From: an uncultured Bacteroidota bacterium
GTDB taxonomy: Bacteria; Bacteroidota; Bacteroidia; Chitinophagales; Chitinophagaceae
Assembly (NCBI GenBank): GCA_903882805.1
Contig: CAIRYK010000084.1
Location: 1 to 64,000 of the forward strand
Direction: 5' to 3'
Length of the DNA stretch: 64,000 nt
The translations under genes and the position numbers were made by a program. Positions 42,148 to 49,316 of this stretch are shown one piece after another; within the stretch, counting starts at the first letter, position 1; the number at the start of each line of letters is the position of its first letter. The notes below the pieces were generated by a model, which ran no database searches, was not told the DNA's origin, and saw nothing but the letters and a program-made list of their open reading frames with translations.

Positions 42148-43236
42148 CTATGCCGCTTCAGCTCTCTGCAACCGGTATTCGTCTGTAAAATACGGCGTCA
42201 CATCTATTTTTTGCGTCAGCTTTTTCATTCTTGCTATCAGGTCTTGTTCGGTAGCATAGCGGTCGCCCAGGTTTACAAAGTGTTTTGCCAGCAAATCATA
42301 GCGGCCACGCATCAGGTACACAAACACGTGCAGGAAGTGTATTTTATCAAACACCATAGCATCGTTGTCTATATATAGTTGCAATGTTTGCTGAAAATAG
42401 CCGGGATGTTCTGTCCAGTGCATGGTGGGCTTCAGGTGATGGCTGATATGGTAACCATCGTTCCAGCACTTCACATTATACTTAGTGTTTATGCAGGTCA
42501 CGCTGTTTTTGTAGGCATTATCTGGGTCGGTAGGGTCTATAAATGCGTGTTGCGCCCAGTTGCCGGTCATAGCTATGATGCGGAAGGTGAAAAACGGTAT
42601 AATAAACACCACCAGTGTTGCCGGCCAGTTTACAAAACAAAGAGCAACACACATTGCTATAAACAAAAACTCGCCCCTGACCGACCTGTAGAGCAACCTT
42701 GTTCGCTTTTTTCTGAAAAAATAACTGCACAAATGATAAATACCCATAAACAAAAAAGTACCCAGATAAATAGTAAAGTCTATTATTGAATCGCGCTGAA
42801 ACTTCATGGTTGAGCTTTCATCGTCGGGCATATTATTTTCTGGATGGTGCATGCCTACATGGTGCGTGTAGTAGGTCTCCGGCGTTTGCCCGAAAAAAGG
42901 TCCTATTACCCAGGGCAGATAATGATTGAGCGCCTGATACTCTTGCCTGAAAAATGGCCGGTGACTGGTGCAGTGCATCATTAGTCCGTATGGGCCTTTA
43001 AACACTACATTGTTCAGGTATTGGTAGGTTACTACCGCCAACCACCATGCCCAGCCCGGCAAACCCGGCACAAAGAGCAGGGCGGCAAGCGGCAGTAGCG
43101 AACAAGTAATTTTCAGGGTAAGGTACACATAAGGCAGGTCGCGCTGATCGCGGATGATACTGGCAAAAAAAAGATCGACAGGCGTTGTAGGTGGCGCAAC
43201 GCTCACCGGATCTGAAATAGAAGTTAGTTTTTTCAT
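42148..43236 (-). CDS. Membrane fatty acid desaturase
   Basis: This 362-aa di-iron integral membrane enzyme starts at the ATG at 43236 (MKKLTSISDP). The three histidine boxes of the FADS-like family are visible: HCTSH, HHVGMHH and GYHISHH, placed between about four hydrophobic segments. Such enzymes insert double bonds into acyl chains of lipids using O2 and a ferredoxin or cytochrome b5-type donor. The box spacing suits an acyl-lipid or carotenoid-type desaturase/hydroxylase; regiospecificity is unknown. It lies downstream of the kinase gene of the TerY triad, 171 bases away, and may or may not be part of that transcript. Confidence 0.9.
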   Translation of the reverse strand: MKKLTSISDPVSVAPPTTPVDLFFASIIRDQRDLPYVYLTLKITCSLLPLAALLFVPGLPGWAWWLAVVTYQYLNNVVFKGPYGLMMHCTSHRPFFRQEYQALNHYLPWVIGPFFGQTPETYYTHHVGMHHPENNMPDDESSTMKFQRDSIIDFTIYLGTFLFMGIYHLCSYFFRKKRTRLLYRSVRGEFLFIAMCVALCFVNWPATLVVFIIPFFTFRIIAMTGNWAQHAFIDPTDPDNAYKNSVTCINTKYNVKCWNDGYHISHHLKPTMHWTEHPGYFQQTLQLYIDNDAMVFDKIHFLHVFVYLMRGRYDLLAKHFVNLGDRYATEQDLIARMKKLTQKIDVTPYFTDEYRLQRAEAA

Positions 43237-43407
43237 CGGTTGTCGATAAAGAAATTCAAACGGCAAATGCAACGTTATGAAAATTTAGCCATTTAGCGGC
43301 TTAAACAATGTGCTCCATTTTTCCGGTCGATAGTTTGGCCTATTTTGAACTCTATAGCCATTCTATGAATTTGGCATCTCTGGCAAATCGCACTTCATGC
43401 AAAAAAA

Positions 43408-45330
43408 TCATGCCGCAAACTTCCTAAATGCATCCAGATCTATACGCGCCTGATACGTTTTTTGAGATAGGTCGTTGATATGGCGTTCCAGCAGCCCCGA
43501 GCGGTTGCTGATGGTGTGTTTTATGTAGTTGAGCGACTGGTACTCTTTGCGGATGGAGGTTTCCAGATTGGCTTTTACTATGGTTATATCGGCATTTACC
43601 TTTTGCTGGGCTGCGGCTATAGCGGCATTGTCTGGCACATACACAAAGCCCGATGCCATTTGTCGCTGCCAGCTTTGCAGTATCTGCATGTTTTTGGGAC
43701 CTATACCGGGCGCTTTTACCGTTTGTAGTTTGGCTATGTCGGCTGCGGTGGCAATGCCCAGCGCTAGCAGCGTTGTTTTGCGGGCAGGTCCTACCGATGG
43801 TATGGTATAGTCGGCAAGGGGAAACTGGTTGAGGTAGTGTTGTAGTTGCTCATTATACAAGCGTTCCTCCTCGTTTTTGCGTATACGCTCCAGTTCTATA
43901 GGCAGGTTCTTAAAGTCGAATACCAGCTTTTGTAACGCTTGCAAGCATTTGTTGTACACCTCCAGATCTTTAGGCTCGTCATATTCGCGGATAGCTACAT
44001 TCAGTTTTTGCTGCATCATCAGGTATTCCATGTCTTTGCGATGCAGCTCAGCCAGTATATTTTTCTTCCAGGGCGAGTGTCGCTGAATAAACCAAATGAG
44101 CGCTACTGCAACCGGTATAGCCACAAAATTTACCCAAGCGAGCAGCAACCCCAATACGCCCACCGTCATGCTGGCGCTGGTTATCTTTGACTTATACTTG
44201 CGGTATTCGGCTGCAGGCTGCACCGGGAATAGCGCTGAAAATGTATGCTGTCCGTTCCATTTCTTCAACTCCAGCCGCTCTATACGGAAGCCGTTTACAA
44301 AGCTATCCATGTCGCCCAGTACTGCGGTTGCCTGTATATAGCTGTCGTCGAGGAAGTAGAGAATGCCCCGTTTCTTTTTGAAATAGCACCAGGGGCATTC
44401 CGTCATCTGTGCCGGATAGGTATGTATTTTAGATTCGCCGCAGGTAATAATATTGGCCAACTGCCCATCCAGCTCGCGTATCCATTCGGCAGGCGTAGGG
44501 CGCTGGTCGGTTTCAAAGGCACGATGAAACAGTGCTACCAGCGGCTCGGTAAGGTTGGTTATGTCGAAACTATCGTTGGGCGGCATCAACCGCTTTTTCT
44601 TGTTGGAAAGCGAGTAGGCAAATTCGTGGTTGCGGATGGCTGTTTCTTCGTCTATATCTGCCGCTGTTCGGTTCTTGCCGGCAAACGGATGCCTGCCCAA
44701 AAACAGCAACTGAAATATAAGCACAGCCAGCGAAAAACTATCGGTATTTACAGAGCGCAGCACATTAGTAAAGGTGCCGGCTTCCAGTAGCTCTGGCGGT
44801 GTGTAGCGGGGCACACCCACCTCGCAATAATAGTGGTCGTCGCCCTTTACCTGAAACGAATCGCAATCTATAAACGCCACCAATCCGGTTGAGCTTATCA
44901 GTATATTGCCCTCGTTTACGTCGCCCACCACCAGTCCGGCCTCGTGTAGCTTGTAGAATGCTGTTGCCAGATTGCGTGCTACATGCGCCAGAAAATGGTA
45001 CCCTTTGTCGGGAAACATCTTCTTGCGATCCATGGGGCTAAAAATCATGTGCAGCGGCACATAGCCCTGCAGCTTTTTCATTACAAACCCTGCCACTACG
45101 CCGTTTTGCTCCACAAGGTCTGTTGGCCATGCAGCATAGCTTTCCAGCGCCGGCGTACGCATGCTTACCATGTGGCGCAGCTTTTCTGTTTTTTCAGCAG
45201 TCAGGGTTTCGGTATATAGCTTCACCACAAAGCCATAGTGGCTTTGCAGCTCATACACGGCGCCTTCGCCGCCCCGGCCCAGTTCGCGGCCGGTTGTGTA
45301 TGCTATATCGTTTAGTCCCTTTAGCGTCAT
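43408..45330 (-). CDS. Atypical protein kinase with zinc knuckle, membrane hairpin and HhH domain (TerY-P triad kinase)
   Basis: This 640-aa protein has a kinase domain at residues 10-290: Gly loop ELGRGGEGAVYEL, Lys37 in VVKLY, catalytic loop VVGDVNEGN (Asp137, Asn142; the usual His-Arg of HRD is Val-Gly) and a metal site IDCDSF in place of DFG (Asp155). Cys297 plus CPWC (312-315) suggest a zinc knuckle. Residues 383-415 are hydrophobic, one long or two short helices. After a helical stretch, two helix-hairpin-helix units follow (505-555: IPSVGPARKTTLLALGI, VKAPGIGPKNMQIL), a DNA-binding type fold. Its ATG overlaps the phosphatase stop by 4 bases, so it is translated with the PP2C and vWA genes. 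Confidence 0.88.
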   Translation of the reverse strand: MTLKGLNDIAYTTGRELGRGGEGAVYELQSHYGFVVKLYTETLTAEKTEKLRHMVSMRTPALESYAAWPTDLVEQNGVVAGFVMKKLQGYVPLHMIFSPMDRKKMFPDKGYHFLAHVARNLATAFYKLHEAGLVVGDVNEGNILISSTGLVAFIDCDSFQVKGDDHYYCEVGVPRYTPPELLEAGTFTNVLRSVNTDSFSLAVLIFQLLFLGRHPFAGKNRTAADIDEETAIRNHEFAYSLSNKKKRLMPPNDSFDITNLTEPLVALFHRAFETDQRPTPAEWIRELDGQLANIITCGESKIHTYPAQMTECPWCYFKKKRGILYFLDDSYIQATAVLGDMDSFVNGFRIERLELKKWNGQHTFSALFPVQPAAEYRKYKSKITSASMTVGVLGLLLAWVNFVAIPVAVALIWFIQRHSPWKKNILAELHRKDMEYLMMQQKLNVAIREYDEPKDLEVYNKCLQALQKLVFDFKNLPIELERIRKNEEERLYNEQLQHYLNQFPLADYTIPSVGPARKTTLLALGIATAADIAKLQTVKAPGIGPKNMQILQSWQRQMASGFVYVPDNAAIAAAQQKVNADITIVKANLETSIRKEYQSLNYIKHTISNRSGLLERHINDLSQKTYQARIDLDAFRKFAA

Positions 45331-46094
45331 GGGGTTATTCTTGTTGCCAGAAACAGCGTTTTGTCGTCGTCTGTGCGTTCGTTTATTTTGGGGCTGTTCA
45401 GGTATTCTTCCAGTTTGCGGTTCAGTATGCTTGTTTTTTCGTCGTCGGTAGCCAATTTCAGAAACCGGAAAAGGTCGGCAAAAAATGGCTGGTGTGCATT
45501 GTAGCCTTCCATATTCAGCGCCAGCATTTGCAGTCCGTCGGTAAACAGGGCAACCTCGCCTACCGGCTCATCGAGCAGCAACACATTCAGGTGACTGAAA
45601 GCTGCATCGTCTATTACAAATGCGGTCGAGTTTTGGTATTCGCCATTGTGCGGCCACCATACCGCTGTGTAAAAACCGCTGCCATCGTTGCGCACTATAG
45701 CGCCATCGCCTATCTGAAAAAAAGCCGCTCTGTTTTTTGCCACCAGGCAGCCCAGCATGGTGCACGAATATTCGTTTGCCGGTACACCCTGCTCTTCCGC
45801 CTGCACTGTCAATCCGGCATATATAGTTTCAGCAATCGCAAATAGGTCGGCCTCTGTAATGTCTTCGGGATAAGTGGCTAACTTAGCCAGCTCATCTACT
45901 GCGGTTGCTACCGTAAATGCCGATGCCGCCGCCGCATACTGCGCACTGCCTGCGCCATCGCTAATGCAGCACAGCAACACGTTGTCGCCATCGGCGTCTG
46001 TCGCTATCCAGTATAGTATGGCGTCTTCGCAACCCTTGCCGCCGGCCATGTGCGATGTGCCTGCTACGCTGCAGCCTATTGCGCTCCACATCAT
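45327..46094 (-). CDS. PP2C-type protein phosphatase (TerY-P triad)
   Basis: This 255-aa cytosolic Ser/Thr phosphatase of the PPM family (PP2C_2-like) shows the metal-binding acidic motifs in order: GKGCEDA (Glu23-Asp24), ISDGAGSA (Asp46-Gly47), QIGDGAIV (Asp130), LFTDGLQML (Asp186-Gly187) and TDDDKTLFL (Asp242-244). There is no signal peptide or membrane helix. The gene overlaps the vWA gene and the kinase gene by 4 bases each, so the three are a translationally coupled operon. It is expected to reverse phosphorylation made by the neighbouring kinase. Confidence 0.9.
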   Translation of the reverse strand: MMWSAIGCSVAGTSHMAGGKGCEDAILYWIATDADGDNVLLCCISDGAGSAQYAAAASAFTVATAVDELAKLATYPEDITEADLFAIAETIYAGLTVQAEEQGVPANEYSCTMLGCLVAKNRAAFFQIGDGAIVRNDGSGFYTAVWWPHNGEYQNSTAFVIDDAAFSHLNVLLLDEPVGEVALFTDGLQMLALNMEGYNAHQPFFADLFRFLKLATDDEKTSILNRKLEEYLNSPKINERTDDDKTLFLATRITP

Positions 46095-46765
46095 AGTTCA
46101 GACCAGCCGCTGGGAGGTAACAAATTGACCGCAGTACCGGGGTTCTTACTCGACACCATTTTCATGGATGCCGACAACCACATAAAGAACTCGCGAAACA
46201 TAAGCCCTTTAAGCTTCAGTGGCGCTCGCACCGATATTTGTTTCAGCGCATCCATATTGGCGCCTTCTATACCTATAGCAAAAAAAGCAAACGATTTATT
46301 GTTTTCGCCATCGCGCACTCCCATGGCTGCTTTTGTCCAGTCGTCGGTGGGGGCTCCGTCAGTTATCAGTATTATCCAGGGCTTGTAGTACGCAATGCCG
46401 TGATCTTTATATTCTTTTTTTCTGCGCTTCACCATGTCTATAGCGGTGGTAATGGCTGCGCCTATGGGTGTATCGCCATTGGCATCCAGCTCGCGTGGGT
46501 GGAAATTTGGGACTGTATGAAAATCCGACTCCACACTTACCGGCCCAAAAGTAACTACCGCCACCTCCACTCGCTTGGTAGCCAACGGGTCGGACAGCAA
46601 TTCCTGACGGAAGGTTTTCACACCCTCGTTAAGCTGCATTATTGGCAATCCGCCCATAGAGCCCGAAGTATCGAGCAGCAGCACACAGGGGCAGCGCGGC
46701 TCGGGATTGTCGGCAAAGTTATCGCTGCCAAAAGGTATCTGTTCAAATGAAATATACTCGTCCAT
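46091..46765 (-). CDS. TerY-like von Willebrand factor A protein
   Basis: This 224-aa vWA protein has the metal-ion-dependent adhesion site complete: DTSGSMGG (Asp32, Ser34, Ser36), Thr99 in GDTPIG, and Asp136 in [10 protein letters not shown]. The sequence matches the TerY group found beside tellurium-resistance genes ([31 protein letters not shown]). No signal peptide is present, so it acts in the cytoplasm, probably as a protein-binding module that scaffolds the kinase and phosphatase. First gene of the three-gene operon; a near-consensus box (TAACTTTA, minus strand 46797-46804) lies upstream. Confidence 0.9.
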   Translation of the reverse strand: MDEYISFEQIPFGSDNFADNPEPRCPCVLLLDTSGSMGGLPIMQLNEGVKTFRQELLSDPLATKRVEVAVVTFGPVSVESDFHTVPNFHPRELDANGDTPIGAAITTAIDMVKRRKKEYKDHGIAYYKPWIILITDGAPTDDWTKAAMGVRDGENNKSFAFFAIGIEGANMDALKQISVRAPLKLKGLMFREFFMWLSASMKMVSSKNPGTAVNLLPPSGWSEL

Positions 46766-46950
46766 GATGCGAAAAATTATGCCTGATAATAATCTATAAA
46801 GTTAGCCAGTTTACAGCTACCTGCAAAGGTCGGCATTATGGTGTGTTACTAAGGTGTGGATTGCGGGATTTTAGGGATAGGTTAACGGATGGGAGTGGGG
46901 TGGATAAAACCACTTCATTTTTCCTTAAATTTGTATCAAACACAAGGTTT
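46766..46950. other. Shared divergent promoter region of the TerY triad and the toxin-antitoxin pair
   Basis: About 185 bases between the two divergent operons. On the plus side there is an exact box for the antitoxin gene; on the minus side only TAACTTTA (46797-46804). The middle is G-rich (GGATGGGAGTGGGGTGG near 46888-46904) with no clear inverted repeat. Confidence 0.4.
46926..46933 (+). promoter_or_regulatory. -7 box of the antitoxin gene
   Basis: TAAATTTG, exact consensus, lies 17 bases before the ATG at 46951 and inside the longer open frame from 46843; it supports the shorter start. Confidence 0.5.
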
Positions 46951-47214
46951 ATGACAGTCGCAGCAATTAGGCAGCAGCTACATCAGTTTATAGAGGTTGC
47001 AAGCAATAAAGATATTGAGGCAGTTTATCAATATATAGCAGCGAGCGATATGGATATGCCTCAAACCAACACTGTGAATTCAAAAAATGACAAATGGGAA
47101 GACTCCGCTTTTTTTGCTGAAATGGAGCGTAGGGCTAGTGCCTTTGAAAACGGCGCCGAAACCGGATACTCTTGGGAAGAGGTAAAAACAAAGGCAAGAA
47201 AACTGAACAAATAA
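46951..47214 (+). CDS. Putative antitoxin of a RelE/ParE-type pair
   Basis: This 87-aa protein starts MTVAAIRQQLHQFIEVASNKDIEAVYQYI, a helical N-terminal part of the kind found in Bacteroidota antitoxins paired with ParE-like toxins, followed by a Ser/Asn-rich linker and a C-terminal amphipathic part WEDSAFFAEMERR...GYSWEEVKTKAR, which probably wraps the toxin. The recurrent 'YSWEEVK..AR' ending is seen in many such antitoxins. It is followed after 21 bases by the toxin gene. Confidence 0.8.
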   Translation: MTVAAIRQQLHQFIEVASNKDIEAVYQYIAASDMDMPQTNTVNSKNDKWEDSAFFAEMERRASAFENGAETGYSWEEVKTKARKLNK

Positions 47215-47235
47215 ACCAATGTTTAAGAATATTTA

Positions 47236-47535
47236 ATGGCCTACCAAATTCGCTTTCATCCCGAAGCGCTTAGTGAGTATAGCGATGCGTACAACTGGTA
47301 TGAGCAACAGTCAATTGGCTTGGGAGACAAATTCGAGTTAGCAGTAGAAGATAAACTTGAAAAATTAGTCAAAAACCCAGAGTTATATCATTTTACTAAA
47401 GGTATTTTCAGGGAGTGTGCAATTCCCTCCTTACCGTATGTTGTTGTTTACTCAATATATCCAAACAAGAATGTAATATTTATATCCGCATTGCATCACA
47501 CAGGTCGGAACTCGAAAACTAAGTTTCGGGTTTAG
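47236..47535 (+). CDS. RelE/ParE-family toxin
   Basis: This 99-aa small basic protein starts MAYQIRFHPEALSEYSDAYNWYEQQ, the ParE/RelE superfamily beginning (strand, then long helix). The later blocks GIFRECAIPSLPYVVVYSI and VIFISALHHTGRNSKTK give the four-strand sheet and the C-terminal His/Arg region. RelE members cut mRNA on ribosomes and ParE members poison gyrase; the His-His near the C-terminus does not settle which. It is paired with the antitoxin just upstream, a type II toxin-antitoxin module. Confidence 0.9.
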   Translation: MAYQIRFHPEALSEYSDAYNWYEQQSIGLGDKFELAVEDKLEKLVKNPELYHFTKGIFRECAIPSLPYVVVYSIYPNKNVIFISALHHTGRNSKTKFRV

Positions 47536-47577
47536 TTTTAGGAAATATAGTTTTTTTGATTTTAGTTTGAAAGGTAA

Positions 47578-48624
47578 CTACTCCTCCTCATCAAAATATA
47601 TCTTATAAAAGTGCTTGCCCGTAACCGGGTCGAAGCCCTTTTCTATGAGGCTTTTGTCGCCGTGAATGTATACGTGGAAGTTTTTGTCGAGTTTCAGTAC
47701 GCTTTTAAACACTTTGGCTTGCTTTTTCACAGCTTGTAGCGATATGTCGAAATTATCGGCTACCTCTATATCCTTGGCTTCGGAATACGAGGTCTCGAAA
47801 TTGCGGAAAGCGCTGATCACCCCTGGGTCGTGAAACACTTCTTCTTCAAACTTCTTTTTATCAAACGATTCATTGCCTTTGAAGTACTCTACTGTTTTGT
47901 TGAGGAGGTCTATCTGGTCGGTTTTGGTTATTTCGCGCTCTTCGGGTAGCTGCTTGGCTATAAACTGCTTGGTGAGCGTAAGGAACTGATTGGTTTGAAA
48001 GTAGGCGGTGGCTTGTGGGAGTACGTTCAAAAATGTTTCGCGCCAAAACACTGCTTCCTCGCCTTTGTTAGCGCTGTCGAAAAGCAGCACATCAAATCCG
48101 TTTTCTGCATTGGTAGGAAACACAAGGCAGCCTTTATCAAACTTGGCTACATCTACACCCACGCGCAGCTCAAACTTAAATTCTTTATTATCGCCCAGCT
48201 CCAGATCCAGAAAGTTGCTCTTGGTCTCGGTTTTAAATATGCCAATGGCATCAACAAAAGCTCCTTCTACTTCGCAGTTTTCGAAATAGCATATATACAA
48301 GTCGCCTGCCTTTATCTTGGGGTGTTCGGTGGCCTCGTACAGGCATTTGGCAATGTTTATGGCATTTTGCTGAAACGTCTCCGTTTCGGCAAGGGTATTG
48401 AGGCAATAGTTGTACACCTCGTTGTAGTCGAGCGACACCAGATGATTAAAAGCATATCGCTCCGACTCCAGACTGAACCGACTGAGAAACGAGCTGCGCA
48501 TTATCAGGCGTTCATCGTCGCGCAGTTCAATCGGAGCTTTAGAGTTTATGAGCTCGTCGCCATTGCCTTTATTGCCTACATAATGCACAGAAACCCTTTG
48601 TAGCACTGCATCGCTAAGATCCAT
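47578..48624 (-). CDS. Nucleoid-associated protein, NdpA/YejK family
   Basis: This 348-aa cytosolic protein starts at the ATG at 48624 (MDLSDAVLQRVSVHYVGNKGNG), 18 bases after a perfect TAACTTTG box; the open frame extends further upstream but without a family-like sequence. The conserved NdpA pattern is seen in SVHYVGNKGNGDEL near the start, FENCEVEGAFVDAIGIFKTE and FDISLQAVKKQAKVFKSVLKLDKNFHVYIHGD near the end. The E. coli member YejK binds nucleoid DNA; the exact role is unclear. Some members occur in accessory gene clusters, as here beside the toxin-antitoxin pair, with which it is convergent. Confidence 0.85.
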   Translation of the reverse strand: MDLSDAVLQRVSVHYVGNKGNGDELINSKAPIELRDDERLIMRSSFLSRFSLESERYAFNHLVSLDYNEVYNYCLNTLAETETFQQNAINIAKCLYEATEHPKIKAGDLYICYFENCEVEGAFVDAIGIFKTETKSNFLDLELGDNKEFKFELRVGVDVAKFDKGCLVFPTNAENGFDVLLFDSANKGEEAVFWRETFLNVLPQATAYFQTNQFLTLTKQFIAKQLPEEREITKTDQIDLLNKTVEYFKGNESFDKKKFEEEVFHDPGVISAFRNFETSYSEAKDIEVADNFDISLQAVKKQAKVFKSVLKLDKNFHVYIHGDKSLIEKGFDPVTGKHFYKIYFDEEE

Positions 48625-48642
48625 CCGGTTAATTTTTTTGGG

Positions 48643-48650
48643 CAAAGTTA
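48643..48650 (-). promoter_or_regulatory. -7 box of the NdpA-like gene
   Basis: Minus-strand TAACTTTG, exact consensus, 18 bases before the ATG at 48624. Confidence 0.5.
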
Positions 48651-48780
48651 GCGCGTATTGTGGGTTATTTATTGCGCGTAAAAGTATTGGCGTAGCAGCA
48701 ACTACTAGTGAAATAGGCAATATTTGGCCGTCGTTTGCCTGTTGGCTCTGTCATTAACTTATTATACCGATAAATTGGCC

Positions 48781-48788
48781 TATTTTTG
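48781..48788 (+). promoter_or_regulatory. -7 box of lptE
   Basis: TATTTTTG, exact consensus, 8 bases before the ATG at 48797, so the leader is very short. It should drive lptE, the TPR protein gene and secG. Confidence 0.5.
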
Positions 48789-48796
48789 CGAAACGT

Positions 48797-49303
48797 ATGT
48801 TTGCAAATCGTCTTTTGATAGTGTTGCTTCCCTTGATGCTGTTTGCATTGAGCGGATGCGGTATTTACAGTTTTTCGGGCGCTACCATAGAGGGCAAGAA
48901 TATCAACATACACCAAATAGAAAATAGGGCGCGCAATATTGTGCCCAGTCTGAGTAGCACGATTACGGATAAAGTAAGAAGCCGCATACTATCGCAAACA
49001 GGCCTTAAGCCGGTGACAAAGGATGATGCCGATTACGACCTGTCGGGCGCTGTAACGGGCTACGAGGTTACTGTTACCGGAGCCCAAAGCGTGCAGGTGG
49101 CCACCAAGAACAGATTGACCATTAGCGTGCAGATAGAATTTAAGAACAAACTGAACGAAAAGGCCAATTTTACCCAGACATTTACCCGCTTTTCCGATTT
49201 CGACGCCTCGCAAATATTGCAGAACGTTGAAAATGCGCTGATACAAGATATAGGAAATCAATTAGCAGATGATATTTTTAACAAAGCTTTTGTAAATTGG
49301 TAG
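48797..49303 (+). CDS. lptE: LptE-family outer-membrane LPS assembly lipoprotein
   Basis: This 168-aa lipoprotein has lipobox ALSGC at residues 17-21, directly followed by GIYSFSGATI, the characteristic start of Bacteroidota LptE. It plugs the LptD barrel and helps insert lipopolysaccharide in the outer leaflet. The core IENRARNIVPSLSSTITDKVRSRIL...LSGAVTGYEVT matches the alpha/beta LptE fold. First gene of an operon with a TPR protein (13 bases downstream) and secG. Confidence 0.9.
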   Translation: MFANRLLIVLLPLMLFALSGCGIYSFSGATIEGKNINIHQIENRARNIVPSLSSTITDKVRSRILSQTGLKPVTKDDADYDLSGAVTGYEVTVTGAQSVQVATKNRLTISVQIEFKNKLNEKANFTQTFTRFSDFDASQILQNVENALIQDIGNQLADDIFNKAFVNW

Positions 49304-49316
49304 CCTCGTTCATACA

